The position numbers and the translations under genes were made by a program. From NCBI GenBank assembly GCA_000156115.1, contig DS995276.1, forward strand, positions 1-64,000: DNA of 64,000 bases. Reading direction: 5' to 3'. Below the pieces are notes generated by a model. It saw only the letters and a program-made list of their open reading frames with translations. It made no database searches and was not told where the DNA came from. This stretch comes from Rhodobacteraceae bacterium HTCC2083 (lineage in GTDB: Bacteria > Pseudomonadota > Alphaproteobacteria > Rhodobacterales > Rhodobacteraceae). This document shows, piece by piece, positions 40,543 through 50,052 of the stretch; the first letter of the stretch is position 1, and each line of letters opens with the position of its first letter.

Positions 40543-40603
40543 TTATAAGACATGTTGACTCATATTTCCAACTATGACACTTACAGGACATCGTGTTTTA
40601 TAA
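40543..40603. promoter_or_regulatory. Divergent promoter region with imperfect inverted repeat
   Basis: TTATAAGACATG (40543-40554) and CGTGTTTTATAA (40592-40603) are inverted copies matching at 10 of 12 positions, placed between the two divergent starts. Possible TetR operators. Confidence 0.35.
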
Positions 40604-40614
40604 ATGAGAGAATT

Positions 40615-40977
40615 ATGCCAATTTTTACATTAGCTATCGGGGTCGCGATCACGGCTTGGGTCGGGATAATGGGTGCAACTGCTATGTTGCGAACGGAGGC
40701 TGCGAACAAATGGTTCGGAGAGATGCTAGAACAAAGTCCAGCTCTGATGATGGTCAACGGATTCGGACTGTTTGTCACTGCTGCGCTGGTTGGGTTTAAC
40801 CTATTGGTGCCAGCAATCGTGACGGCAACTTTTGTCAAATGGGCTTTAGTCGGTATTGGGGTGTCGCAGCTTTCAACCCTGTTCATGCAGCTGCGTGGTG
40901 GGGCGTCAAGTGCCGCAATGGCGGGGCCAGCCGTGCTTCTCGTTCTTGCGGTCATCTATTGGTTCATTCGCACTTAA
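40615..40977 (+). CDS. Small membrane protein, TetR-adjacent
   Basis: A 120-residue protein with about four hydrophobic segments (about 3-25, 42-62, 68-88 and 98-118) and short loops. The longest soluble stretch is RTEAANKWFGEMLEQSP. No family recognised with certainty. It begins 100 bases from the divergent regulator gene and is followed after 15 bases by the NmrA-like gene, which suggests a small regulated operon. Confidence 0.65.
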   Translation: MPIFTLAIGVAITAWVGIMGATAMLRTEAANKWFGEMLEQSPALMMVNGFGLFVTAALVGFNLLVPAIVTATFVKWALVGIGVSQLSTLFMQLRGGASSAAMAGPAVLLVLAVIYWFIRT

Positions 40978-40992
40978 GTTGGGAATTCCGAA

Positions 40993-41609
40993 ATGAAAAT
41001 CGCACTCTTTGGCGCAACCGGTGCAGTCGGTGGCTATTTCCTGAACAAAGCTCTGGCCGCAGGTCATGAGGTGACCGCCCTTGTCCGCTCTCCTGAAAAA
41101 CTAGTCGCACAGCCTAATCTTAGGGCCGTGAAAGGGGACGTCACGGATACGTCAGATGTCCAAAGCGTCATTAATCAGACCGATGTCGTGGTCAGTTGCC
41201 TTGGCAATGTCAAAGGCGTGATGATCATGGAAAGAGCGGCGGAGGCGATACTGCAAGCCGCCGCAGCGCAATCAAACCCGCCGAAATGTCTGTTTGTCAG
41301 CAGCATCGGGTGCGGCGGTTCCTCTTGGGTCGTTTTGCAACTCCTTCGATTGATCAACGGTCGCGCAGTATTTGCAGACTACGAACGTGCCGATGCAAGA
41401 ATCGCGCGCGAAGCAAACGTTCCTTATGTACTGATCCGCCCCGCCGCCTGAAAGAAAAACCCGGGAACGGAAAATACCGCGTTTTCCAGGGCGATGGGAC
41501 ATTCGCGCGACCGATGGCCAAAGAGGATGTCGCCGCGTTTCTTTTTGACGCTGTGGAATCTGAGAAATGGGACGGCAGAGGTGGATTTCAACTGGCTGGG
41601 TGCAAGTAG
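40993..41609 (+). pseudogene. NAD(P)-binding NmrA-like reductase with frameshift
   Basis: Atypical short-chain dehydrogenase/NmrA-like protein. The first frame has the dinucleotide motif MKIALFGATGAVGGYFLNKALAAGHEVTALVRSPEKL and FVSSIGCGGSS, then stops at IRPAA (41451). The remaining conserved part continues in another frame: RLKEKPGNGKYRVFQGDGTFARPMAKEDVAAFLFDAVESEKWDGRGGFQLAGCK, ending at 41609. Homologues read through as IRPA-RL-x-EKPGTGKY, so loss of a single base in the C-rich run near 41440-41450 explains it. It may be a genuine mutation or a sequencing error. Confidence 0.8.
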
Positions 41610-41762
41610 TCAATTCCACATAGCCGACGTTCAGTTTTTTATGTCAGATGTCTGCTTCGCCCCAAGGAGCAGCCAACAAAGAAGACTTCATCATAGGTCC
41701 GCTTTGTTTGGATTAAGCCTTAAGGATGAGGCGTTATACTGAATTCGAAAATGGCCCTACAA

Positions 41763-41792
41763 CAAAAAACGGCGGCCCCTTGGGACCGCCGT
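41763..41792 (-). terminator. Terminator after rplL
   Basis: Minus strand AACGGCGG...CCGCCGTT (arms 41792-41785 and 41774-41767), then a T-run. It ends the rplJ-rplL unit and uncouples it from rpoB. Confidence 0.9.
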
Positions 41793-41817
41793 TCCAAAAT
41801 AAGCCTTGAAGGCGAGT

Positions 41818-42195
41818 TTACTTAACTTCGACTTCCGCGCCAGCTGCTTCCAGCTTGCCCTTAACGTCTTCTGCTTCTTCTTTAGAGACGCCTTCTTTTA
41901 CAGCTTTGCCGCCAGCTTCAACGAGCTCTTTTGCTTCTTTCAGGCCGAGACCTGTGATCGCGCGAACTTCCTTGATCACGTTGATCTTGGATGCGCCAGC
42001 CGCTTTCAGAATTACGTCGAACTCAGTCTGCTCTTCTGCAGCTGCGCCACCAGCGTCGCCACCGGCAGCCATGACGACTGCGCCGCCTGCTGCTGGCTCG
42101 ATGCCATACTCGTCCTTAAGGATAGTTTTCAGTTCTTGTGCTTCGAGAAGTGTAAGACCAACGATCTCTTCAGCAAGTTTTTTCAGATCAGCCAT
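41818..42195 (-). CDS. rplL: 50S ribosomal protein L7/L12 (bL12)
   Basis: Stalk protein that recruits translation factors. 125 residues: N-terminal dimerisation domain [31 protein letters not shown], the Ala/Gly-rich hinge ([23 protein letters not shown]), and the factor-binding C-terminal domain [68 protein letters not shown]. It follows rplJ after 72 bases. Confidence 0.98.
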   Translation of the reverse strand: MADLKKLAEEIVGLTLLEAQELKTILKDEYGIEPAAGGAVVMAAGGDAGGAAAEEQTEFDVILKAAGASKINVIKEVRAITGLGLKEAKELVEAGGKAVKEGVSKEEAEDVKGKLEAAGAEVEVK

Positions 42196-42267
42196 TTTGA
42201 CTCTTTCCGTTTATATAAGATGTGTTCCAACGTGCGCTTTGCAGCCACACGCCAGTCTTCATGTTGC

Positions 42268-42783
42268 TTAGGCCGCGGCCTTGTCCTCGATAGTGGACAA
42301 TACGCCCGCGATGTTGCTTGCAGGTGCGCCAATTGCACCGGCGATGTTGGAAGCTGGTGCCCCGATGCAGCCAGCGATAGAAGCAATAAGCTCGTCGCGG
42401 GAAGGCATCTTAGACACGGCTGTAACACCGGCACGGTCCAGAGCGTTCTCACCCATTGCACCGCCAAGGATTTCGAACTTATTGTTCTCCTTGGCGAAGT
42501 CTTCGGCCACTTTCGCTGCTGCGACAGGGTCCTCAGAATAGGTAAGCACGGTCATACCCGAAAGGTAGTCAGCAATGCTTTCGCACGGCTTTCCCTCTAG
42601 GGCGATTTTGGCGAGCCTGTTTTTGGCAACACGCACGGCTCCACCTGCTTCGCTTGCGCGCGCACGTAGATCCTGCATATTAGCAACTGTAAGACCGGCG
42701 TAGTGGGCTACCACAACGACGCCAGAGCTTTCAAAGATTTGGCCGAGTTCATCGACCAATTTTTCTTTTTGTGCTCTATCCAC
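42268..42783 (-). CDS. rplJ: 50S ribosomal protein L10 (uL10), GTG start
   Basis: Stalk base protein that binds L7/L12 dimers; in E. coli L10 represses its own operon. The family start [33 protein letters not shown] shows that translation begins at a GTG at 42783, with GGAG 7 bases upstream; the ATG 28 codons earlier gives non-family sequence. 171 residues. The C-terminal region has a tandem repeat, [21 protein letters not shown], seen in other members of the order as far as I recall. The helix that binds L12 dimers ends STIEDKAAA. Confidence 0.95.
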   Translation of the reverse strand: MDRAQKEKLVDELGQIFESSGVVVVAHYAGLTVANMQDLRARASEAGGAVRVAKNRLAKIALEGKPCESIADYLSGMTVLTYSEDPVAAAKVAEDFAKENNKFEILGGAMGENALDRAGVTAVSKMPSRDELIASIAGCIGAPASNIAGAIGAPASNIAGVLSTIEDKAAA

Positions 42784-42974
42784 AGTTTCACTCCAATTTT
42801 GGGGATTTCTCCCCGGCTCAGTATTACCGGATCGCTCCGGCGGTTTTGGTCCGTAGTTTACGGTCACACACCCGCCAAGCGCTCAACGATGAGCCCGAAA
42901 CATATGGTCTGATCCCGCCTCAGGCAGGAATTATGGACACATAACGTACCCACCCACCGTCTCGGACGTATCGC

Positions 42975-43003
42975 AAAAGAGCGCGAGACGAATCACGCGC
43001 TCT
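42975..43003 (-). terminator. Hairpin upstream of rplJ: terminator or attenuator
   Basis: Minus strand AGAGCGCG (43003-42996) and CGCGCTCT (42985-42978), then TTTTG. It either ends transcripts from the LicD/TagD remnants or sits at the start of the rplJ leader. Confidence 0.6.
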
Positions 43004-43015
43004 AACGCTGTACAC

Positions 43016-43044
43016 GTCGTAGTGTTGATTACGTGAAATGCCAA
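43016..43044 (-). promoter_or_regulatory. Possible promoter of rplJ-rplL
   Basis: TTGGCA (43044-43039), 17-base spacer, TACGAC (43021-43016) on the minus strand, about 230 bases before rplJ. Confidence 0.45.
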
Positions 43045-43103
43045 GACTGTTCCGCGAAAATTGCACACACCACTAGATTTCAACGGCTGCTACCTGTCCG
43101 TTC

Positions 43104-43855
43104 TCAGCCAACCATGCGCAGGCCTTTGGTAAGCTGCAGAACACAGCACTTCAGTCTCGTCGTTGAAACGCCCTCTGTGCGGCTCAAATATACTACATCG
43201 CATAGATCAGAAAGCTCATCAAACGCGCCCTGCCAGTCGGCTCCCATCGCGAACATATCGGCGTCAAACTCGATCACATCGGATCGCTTTTGCTCCCAAT
43301 TATGCTTCGCAAAAACATGGCCGACAAATCTGCAAGAGCGCAAAATACTCGCACAATGCTCATAAGGCATAATGCAAATCTTGACCTTGAGCGCATTAAA
43401 TTCATCTCAAGAACAACACACAATGACTCCGTCCGCAATTTTTGCGAAACATGATAATAAGTTGACGTGTCATAAGCTGAAAAGAGATCAACTTCGAACC
43501 CATCCAAGTCGGGTAACTTAATCATGGCATTGTTCCCTACTCGAAGCGTGCAATCGATGCCCTTTTCGTTGAGCTGTTCTGTTAGCGCACAAAATTCCTG
43601 CGCTGCGTAAAGCTCGCCACGCGATTTCAAGACAACGGCAAGATCGATGTCGTCGTCATAGGGGATCAAATTTTTGTCGCGCACCAACCCTAAAAGCGTG
43701 CCGGAGTTGAGGAACGCCTTATGACCAAGGCCTTCAAGAACCTTCAGCAGGTTATTAGTGCCGCCGGACACAACGTTGGTGTCAGCACCTTCCAAACCGC
43801 GGTCATAATAACCATGCCCACTGAAGCGAACACCGCCGGAATAGTCGGCGATCAT
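43104..43855 (-). pseudogene. LicD-like / TagD-like chimeric remnant
   Basis: Two surface-polysaccharide gene fragments joined out of frame. From the ATG at 43855 the first frame encodes a LicD/nucleotidyltransferase-type sequence: VLEGLGHKAFLNSGTLLGLVRDKNLIPYDDDIDLAVVL, with the DDDID metal motif, up to about residue 145. From about 43408 a different frame encodes the C-terminal part of a glycerol-3-phosphate cytidylyltransferase: DEFNALKVKICIMPYEH, CRFVGHVFAKHNWEQKRSDVIEFDADMFAMGADW and DELSDLCDVVYLSRTEGVSTT. The TagD N-terminal HxGH motif is missing. A deletion probably fused two adjacent genes. Upstream ORF 43852-44145 overlaps its start as ATGA. Confidence 0.75.
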
Positions 43856-44145
43856 CTTTTTGAAATCGTATTACTTTGAAAGTTCACCGGCCTTTTCGCG
43901 TTTACGTCACAACACCGACTTATGCGAATTCGCCGCGCCCCACGTACTTTCGCGCGTGCGGCCAGAAGGATGAATATCTCGTGATACTCTGGCTCTGAGC
44001 GAATCTCGATGCCCAACCCACGCAAGCGCGCGATCTGGACTTTTACGTTAAGAATAATGTTTTTATCGATATAGGCTTGTTTGGTTAGCAAGCGGCATGC
44101 TGCCAGCTGTCTTGTCTTTTCTTCGTTTATGTCTGCTCGACCCAT
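43852..44145 (-). CDS. Unrecognised 97-residue ORF upstream of the LicD-like remnant
   Basis: Basic product: RADINEEKTRQLAACRLLTKQAYIDKNIILNVKVQIARLRGLGIEIRSEPEYHEIFILLAARAKVRGARR. No family recognised. It lies on the same strand as the LicD-like remnant and overlaps it by 4 bases (ATGA), which argues for a former operon. The start lacks a good ribosome-binding site, so it may itself be a fragment of a longer gene. Confidence 0.35.
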   Translation of the reverse strand: MGRADINEEKTRQLAACRLLTKQAYIDKNIILNVKVQIARLRGLGIEIRSEPEYHEIFILLAARAKVRGARRIRISRCCDVNAKRPVNFQSNTISKR

Positions 44146-44274
44146 CTTTTTTCTAATTTCTTAAGATTGGCGGCGAATAGAAAAAATAATAAGGCGAAAT
44201 TCAAAGAATTGTTCGCATTCTGCGGCTTTCACCCAAGCGAGACAAAGTAAGGTATTGATTTTGATCACAAAACG

Positions 44275-44299
44275 AAAAAGGCACCCCGTAAAGGGTGCC
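44275..44299 (-). terminator. Terminator after rplA
   Basis: Minus strand GGCACCC (44299-44293) and GGGTGCC (44286-44280), then TTTTT. It closes the rplK-rplA unit before the accessory insert. Confidence 0.92.
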
Positions 44300-44324
44300 C
44301 TTTAAGATCATTGCTAGAGAGCGA

Positions 44325-45023
44325 TTACTCTTCGTTTGCCGCAGCAATATCGAGTGTGACGCTTGGGCCCATTGTAGAGGAGATGTTGATCTTCTTCATG
44401 TAGGCACCCTTTGCACCGGCTGGACGCGCTTTGGCGACCGCACCGATGAAGGCTTTAACGTTCTCAATAAGTTTGGCTTCGTCGAAAGAAGCTTTGCCAA
44501 CGCCGGCGTGCACAACGCCAGCTTTCTCAGCTTTGAACTGAACTTCGCCGCCTTTGGCCGCTTTAACCGCTGCTTCGACGTCCATTGTCACTGTACCAAC
44601 TTTTGGGTTTGGCATCAGGTTACGTGGTCCAAGCACCTTACCAAGACGACCCACAACAGGCATCATGTCTGGAGTTGCGATGCAGCGATCAAAGTCGATC
44701 TTGCCGCCTTGCACAGTTTCCATCAGGTCCTCTGCACCAACGATATCCGCACCCGCGGCTGTCGCTTCGTCCGCTTTCGCGCCACGTGCGAAGACCGCAA
44801 CGCGGACGTCCTTGCCTGTGCCGTTTGGCAGACCGATCACACCGCGAACCATTTGGTCCGCGTGGCGTGGGTCAACGCCCAAAACCATTGCGATTTCTAC
44901 TGTTTCGTCAAATTTTGCTGTCGCGTTGGCCTTAACCAATGCAACCGCTGCTTCAACTGTCAGACCTTCTTGGCCTTCAAATGCCGCGCGAGCCGCGGTG
45001 AAACGCTTACCGAATTTTGCCAT
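44325..45023 (-). CDS. rplA: 50S ribosomal protein L1 (uL1)
   Basis: L1-stalk protein controlling E-site tRNA release; in E. coli it represses the L11 operon. 232 residues: [77 protein letters not shown] and the signature [23 protein letters not shown]. The ATG shares one base with the rplK stop. Confidence 0.98.
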   Translation of the reverse strand: MAKFGKRFTAARAAFEGQEGLTVEAAVALVKANATAKFDETVEIAMVLGVDPRHADQMVRGVIGLPNGTGKDVRVAVFARGAKADEATAAGADIVGAEDLMETVQGGKIDFDRCIATPDMMPVVGRLGKVLGPRNLMPNPKVGTVTMDVEAAVKAAKGGEVQFKAEKAGVVHAGVGKASFDEAKLIENVKAFIGAVAKARPAGAKGAYMKKINISSTMGPSVTLDIAAANEE

Positions 45024-45448
45024 TACTTCACCTCGATGCCCATAGAACGGGCAGAACCCAGAATGATCTGCATTGCCGCGTCCATATCGTTCGCGTTCAG
45101 ATCTTTCATTTTCGCTTCTGCGATCTCTTTAACCTGAGCCACTGTGACAGAACCTACTGTCTCACGACCAGGGAGTTTCGCACCAGACTTAAGCTTGGCA
45201 GCTTTCTTCAGGAAGTAGGACGCTGGTGGCGTCTTGATGTCCATGGAGAAGGACTTGTCCTGATAGTATGTGATCACGGTCGGGCATGGTGCGCCTGGCT
45301 CAAGATCTGCTGTCTTCGCGTTAAACGCTTTGCAGAATTCCATGATGTTAATGCCGCGCTGACCCAATGCTGGACCGACGGGTGGGGATGGGTTTGCTTG
45401 ACCTGCAGGAACCTGCAGTTTCATTGTACCCGCTAGCTTCTTAGCCAT
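45023..45448 (-). CDS. rplK: 50S ribosomal protein L11 (uL11)
   Basis: GTPase-associated-centre protein. 141 residues: [44 protein letters not shown], with the proline-rich hinge relevant to thiostrepton binding, and the C-terminal [44 protein letters not shown]. In most genomes nusG lies directly upstream; here an OmpA-like gene is inserted. Confidence 0.98.
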   Translation of the reverse strand: MAKKLAGTMKLQVPAGQANPSPPVGPALGQRGINIMEFCKAFNAKTADLEPGAPCPTVITYYQDKSFSMDIKTPPASYFLKKAAKLKSGAKLPGRETVGSVTVAQVKEIAEAKMKDLNANDMDAAMQIILGSARSMGIEVK

Positions 45449-45762
45449 GTGGCTTTCTCCTATTCAACGCCCACGGGATCGCGATCTCGCGGGCTACATG
45501 TTGGTGTGGTCTGGCTTGCGCGACGCGTCGCGCTCCCCTCCCACACAAAAAGCCGTCTTTTGAGGACGGTAGAGCGCGTCGCGTACACCCGAACGGTTTA
45601 CATTTCAAGAGGGGACGCAGCAATTGAGCGATCAAACGATCAATCTTGTCGCAAATCGTATTGGGATGGTTAAATGGCGCAAGGCTAAAAACAGAAAATG
45701 CAAGCCGATTGCCCGCATTTCCTTTGTTTTCTAAGCTTCTCACCTTTTCAAGAGGCGCCAGA
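45449..45762 (-). promoter_or_regulatory. rplK leader with promoter and hairpin
   Basis: Non-coding stretch. Minus-strand promoter TTGCTG (45623-45618), 17-base spacer, TAAACC (45600-45595). About 20 bases after the expected start a hairpin CCGTC-CTCAAAA-GACGG (45569-45553) precedes CTTTTT, resembling a small attenuator. AGGAG lies before the rplK ATG. Confidence 0.5.
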
Positions 45763-46944
45763 TCAGTCGATGATTACGTCAAAGTCCAAACGGCTACCGC
45801 TTTGACTAACTGTTTCCATCGCACGCGAAGGTGCCGCAATGATGATTTGTGTCGAATCGATCCCTTGCGCGACCAACATGGCCATCAGTGCCTTCGCCCG
45901 CAAACGTCCTGTACCCGGATTCTCACCCGCACGCAGATCATCCGTGTGATGTCCAATCACCCGCAAACGCGCGTTCGGGCAGGATGACGCCTTGGATGCG
46001 AAGTCCATCGCCATATCCATATCTTCCGGCTTTGCCGCAACGGAACGCGGTGAGTAGAAAATCTGCGCATTTGAGATCGCGTTTTCCAATTCTTTGACAC
46101 ATGTAGATGACGCCCATTCGCTTGGCGTGGTCTTAAAGCGATTGGTTTTCGTAGTTGTATTGGTTTGGATCACCACGAATTCTACACGGCGATCATAATA
46201 GGCGTCACTTTCTGAACCCGTCACATTGGAGGGGCGCGCACTGCCCAAACCTTCCGCTCTGAAATTGGAGATATCGAGACCCGTCGCACCAAGGCGCTGA
46301 ATAACTTGCTCTGCGCGTTTTTGGCTGAGACGCAGGTTTACCGCAGGATCGCCTGAGGGATCGGAATGACCCTCAACGATGATCTCGACGCCATTGCAGT
46401 CTTGCGCTAATGCGGCGATCAAACGCGCCTGAGCGATACCGCTTTCATCCAGCGTCAGACCGCCCGCCGGGAAATACACCCGCGCTTGTTCCGTCAGGGA
46501 GCGCAAATCGCCAATGCAGGATTCTTGCGCCATTAGGTTTGCTTTTGCATTCGCAAAGAAAGCCAAGGACTCCTCATTATCTTGCAAGGATGCAACCTGC
46601 GTTGCCAGAGCGACAGGTTCAACTATGCGCTCAATCACAGCTGCGACGACGGCTGCTGTAGGCGCGGGCGCTGGCTCGGGCTGAAGGGCCTACAACGAAG
46701 AATCCGTCACGATGCTAAGGCGTGTCACGACGCCTGCCTCTTCTGCGTTGTTGCTAGGTGCAAGCGCGGCGGCTTCTGGTGCGGTTTGTGCCTGCGCGTT
46801 TATGTCATAAGCGACGTTTGTGGGTGCTTGAGCAACTTGCTCGAAACTAAAAGAACGATCAAAAAAACCTGTGGATGCCGCAAAAACAATCGCTGCCGTT
46901 GGTGCAACCCACGGCAAATGGCTCCTTAACAATGAAATGAACAT
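45763..46944 (-). pseudogene. OmpA-family protein interrupted by an in-frame TAG
   Basis: Envelope protein with an N-terminal membrane anchor/signal (MFISLLRSHLPWVAPTAAIVFAAS), an Ala/Pro-rich linker and a peptidoglycan-binding OmpA-like domain: IIVEGHSDPSGDPAVNLRLSQKRAEQVIQRLGATGLDISNFRAEGLGSARP. A second OmpA-like half follows (MDFASKASSCPNARLRVIGHHTDDLRAG). A TAG at 46692-46690 splits the frame after residue 84 without any frameshift; the reading frame continues cleanly into ALQPEPAPAPTAA. A C-to-T change in a Gln codon would explain it. GGGGGA precedes the ATG at 46944. Read-through or a sequencing error are alternatives. Confidence 0.75.
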
Positions 46945-47080
46945 AGTATCCCCCAAGATCTATTCGCGGTTTCTAAAGGTACCGCTGTATGTTGTGCACG
47001 TGCGGATACAAGAATCTACAACCCCAGCCTGCGTCAAGAGTCTTGAGGCGAAAAGAGGGGCTTTTTTGCAGTTTTTACGT

Positions 47081-47101
47081 TAGCTTACGTTACGTAAGCT
47101 A
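47081..47101. promoter_or_regulatory. Inverted repeat between nusG and the OmpA-like gene
   Basis: TAGCTTACG-TTA-CGTAAGCTA, two perfect 9-base arms with a 3-base spacer, operator-like, about 135 bases upstream of the OmpA-like start. Confidence 0.45.
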
Positions 47102-47115
47102 TTATTTGAGCGTAT

Positions 47116-47146
47116 AAAAAAACGCGCTGATGGAAATCAGCGCGTT
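47116..47146 (-). terminator. Terminator after nusG
   Basis: Arms AACGCGCTGA (47121-47130) and TCAGCGCGTT (47137-47146); the minus strand continues TTTTTATA. It separates secE-nusG from rplK. Confidence 0.92.
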
Positions 47147-47174
47147 TTGCATCTCTAAATTGATTTTCTTGAAA

Positions 47175-47708
47175 TCAACTCTGCTTGTTGACCTGTGTGT
47201 ATTCCAGCTCAACCGGTGTTTCGCGGCCAAAGATAGAGACCGTCACTTTGAGGCGCTGGTTCTCATCGTCGACTTCTTCAACCATGCCGTCGAAATCTTC
47301 AAACGGCCCATCGTTGACCTTAACCTTCTCACCCACTTCAAAGTGGATAATGTTGCGCGGCGCATCTTCGCCTTCAGCAACACGGCCAAGGATCGCCTCA
47401 ACCTCAGCATCGCGCATCGGCATTGGGCGGCCTTGCGGACCCAAGAAACCTGTGACGCGGTTGATTGAGTTGATCAAGTGATAGCCTTGATCAGACATTT
47501 CCATGCGCACCAAAACATAGCCCGGCATAAAGCGACGCTCGGAGGTCACTTTCTTGCCACGACGCACCTCGATCACTTCTTCGGTCGGAACGAGCACCTC
47601 TTCGATGTCGTCCTCAAGGCCATTCTCGATGGTTGAGGTTCTGATTTGCTCAGCGATCTTTTTCTCGAAGTTTGAAAGAACGCTTACCGAATACCACCGC
47701 TTCGCCAT
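47175..47708 (-). CDS. nusG: Transcription termination/antitermination factor NusG
   Basis: RNA-polymerase elongation factor that couples transcription to Rho or to the ribosome (via S10). 177 residues. N-terminal NGN domain [69 protein letters not shown] and [22 protein letters not shown]-terminal KOW domain [51 protein letters not shown]. It follows secE after 233 bases. Confidence 0.98.
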   Translation of the reverse strand: MAKRWYSVSVLSNFEKKIAEQIRTSTIENGLEDDIEEVLVPTEEVIEVRRGKKVTSERRFMPGYVLVRMEMSDQGYHLINSINRVTGFLGPQGRPMPMRDAEVEAILGRVAEGEDAPRNIIHFEVGEKVKVNDGPFEDFDGMVEEVDDENQRLKVTVSIFGRETPVELEYTQVNKQS

Positions 47709-47941
47709 CTTACACTTATCCTTGTCTGAACCCTTGGGTTCGCATTAACCGATTTTACGATGCGCGCGCCAATGCGGCATACCGACCTGCAAGACAAAAT
47801 CTGTGCGCTGTTCGAATCTGACGAGCGCTGATTTTGGGAGGTTCTTGCGCAATACCTTTGCTGCGCGGGCAATTCAAGGGCTCGCTTGGATTTTCGCAAA
47901 TTACGTCACCTGTACCCTACAGTGGTAGGAACTGTGGCGCA

Positions 47942-48142
47942 CTAGGAGCCAAAGAAACCCAGAACGCTGGTGAGGCCAAAGCGGATAATGATGTCGATAA
48001 CCGCAAAAAACACAGCCGTCAGCGCAGCCATGATGAAGACCATCACAGTGGTCAAAGCAACTTCGCGCCGCGTCGGCCAAACAACTTTGGCAACTTCAGA
48101 GCGCACTTGCTGAACGTACTGGAGGGGGTTAGTCATGGCCAT
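47942..48142 (-). CDS. secE: Preprotein translocase subunit SecE
   Basis: Single-span SecE of alphaproteobacterial length (66 residues): MAMTNPLQYVQQVRSEVAKVVWPTRREVALTTVMVFIMAALTAVFFAVIDIIIRFGLTSVLGF. The amphipathic helix with KVVWPTRRE is the family hallmark, followed by one transmembrane helix. The ATG at 48142 has GGAAG at 7 bases; the 47-codon upstream extension of the ORF is not SecE-like. The 290 bases upstream show no recognised site. Confidence 0.96.
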   Translation of the reverse strand: MAMTNPLQYVQQVRSEVAKVVWPTRREVALTTVMVFIMAALTAVFFAVIDIIIRFGLTSVLGFFGS

Positions 48143-48435
48143 GTCGTGTCTTCCATCAATCGAGGTTGGATTGCACATACGCGCAGAGTGCGGCGGTTTC
48201 AAGACAGGTTTGGGCCCAAGGCAGGTGTCGGGGATGCAAAATGCCTGAGACGTGAACATTGCGATAGGTTCGCAAGCCTGCATGTCGCCTCAAAATTTCA
48301 AAAGTTTAGGCATTCGGTGAAATAACTTGTGTGAGGCGGTTCGCTTGGGCACTTTGCCCAATCGTTACTGACATCAAATTCACTTGTTGCCTTTTTTCAC
48401 ATCATTCCAATTTTCAACCGTGCGTGGCCTGATAA

Positions 48436-49951
48436 GCGCTGTTAGGCACTTACCACACACCAGAAGTACAGGCCTATTTCGGCATAAGCATTTTACTCCC
48501 CCCAAAAAATCTAGACGATAAAACCCTGAATTGGCGCTATCCAAAGACCAAGATCGAAAAAAAGTGGGTGGCGAAGCGCTACTTGGCAGAACACGCACGA
48601 TTAGAAAACGCGATCTTGGATTTTTCGCAGGGCTCACTAGGTGTTTTGGGCGGCTATCTCCAGATTCAAGAGCCGGATCTTCAGGTAGTTTTAGTGCATT
48701 GGGCAGCCAAAGGATTTTCGAATGCTTTGGTTGATCGTATTGATAATGGGTAAATTGACTTCAAGAGCACGGCACTTTTGCAATTGCGGCCAGCGTTTAT
48801 GGCCGCGCGCTTTCAAAGGCATCCACGCCAACCAATCACCTCTTGGACCTTCAATTGTATCGCACCCCTTTTGCAGTGGAACGGCCAGACCTATGTAGAG
48901 AGCTCGAACTCCGAGACGGCAAAGAATCCGGTGAGCGTCGTTGAAAATCGCATTGTGCGTTTGCGATCCTGGAAAAAGGACTAGTTCGACCGCCTCAACA
49001 ATCACGACAGCTTCTCTGTGAAAGACGCAAATGGCACTTGGCCAGCCGCCCTCTGGCAACCGCGGCAGGTTCATACGGGGCCGCATATCAACCGCCAGAT
49101 AGTGAAAGCGCAGACCTATACGCTAAGATCATTTCGGTGGGATCACCTTGCTTTGGCGGAGAACGGGGTTGAAATACATGCAGCGCCGCGCACTAGGCCG
49201 CAAGTAGATTGGGAGCAAGACCCACGCCAAGGCGGCGCGACAGAGCTGCGCAACTACCCCAAGAATGATCTGATCTACCTGCATCGTCCCGATGATAGGC
49301 CGCAGCATTCACAAACAATCGTAGGCTTTGGCACATCTGGCGTGACAGAGAATAACTGGATACTCGAGGATGTAGGCCCCATTCACAACAACACCATGCC
49401 AACTATGACTGAGATACAGCCCGGCCAACTAGTCCGCATTCACTCGTATACGGGCGACGTATTGGTACCAAATCTCGATGATGGCTCGGTCCATGCACGC
49501 GCGCGCCAACAGGATTTTTCCGAAGCGCCACATGAATTGTGGTGCACCCACTAAGCGGAAGATCGTCTGCTTACATTTATCGGCGCTCATGGCGGATATC
49601 TTGCCGGCCCAAACCACGACACAGCCGACATCCCTATAATCACCCTACCCCGTTTCGCAAACAGCGCCTCATGGGAAGTGTTCCCTAACACCGGAGAAAC
49701 TTGGGGCTTTCGCAATCGCGTAGAGCCACGCAATTTTTTGCATCACTCGGGCACAGGCACAAAAAATAACAGTCGCCAAGGATCCAGGTGCCATTGGAAA
49801 TCAATTCACGATTGAGCTGTATCAATCAACACAAGAGTTAGAGCGCAAGGATGCTGTCGAGAAATCCATCGTGGAATACGGCGATCTAAGCCAGCTCCTT
49901 AAAGCGCGCAAAGGGCAACCACATAGGATCGCAATGGTTCAAATTGCATGA
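48436..49951 (+). pseudogene. Decayed long gene with three in-frame stops and a frameshift
   Basis: One frame can be followed for about 1.3 kb across three stops: TAA at 48751, TAG at 48982 and TAA at 49552. Segments include NLDDKTLNWRYPKTKIEKKWVAKRYLAEHARLENAILDF, then SWTFNCIAPLLQWNGQTYVESSNSETAKNPVSVVENRIVRLRSWKKD, then ALWQPRQVHTGPHINRQIVKAQTYTLRSFRWDHLALAENGVEIH, then TFIGAHGGYLAGPNHDTADIPIITLPRFANSASWEVFPNTGETWGFRNRV. Near 49790 the frame shifts to DPGAIGNQFTIELYQSTQELERKDAVEKSIVEYGDL, ending at 49951. No start codon with a ribosome-binding site is visible. The family is not recognised; FIGAHGGYLAG faintly resembles beta-trefoil (fascin-like) repeats. It occupies the secE-tRNA-Trp junction. 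Confidence 0.6.
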
Positions 49952-49964
49952 GTGAATGTGGCTT

Positions 49965-50040
49965 TGGCAGGGGCTGAGGGACTCGAACCCACGACCCTCG
50001 GTTTTGGAGACCGATGCTCTACCAACTGAGCTAAACCCCT
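49965..50040 (-). tRNA. trnW: tRNA-Trp (anticodon CCA)
   Basis: 76-base tRNA on the minus strand: acceptor AGGGGTT pairing with AGCCCCT, D-arm GCTCAGTTGGTAGAGC, anticodon loop CTCCAAA with CCA, T-loop GGGTTCGAGTCCC and encoded 3' CCA. The tuf-trnW-secE-nusG order is conserved in many proteobacteria. Confidence 0.97.
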
Positions 50041-50052
50041 AAAGCCAACGCT

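Noticed and set aside
48751-49554. Reassigned stop codons or programmed read-through
   Set aside because: TAA and TAG serve as normal stops in ribosomal and polymerase genes here (for example rpsE TAA and rpoB TAG), so decay is more likely.
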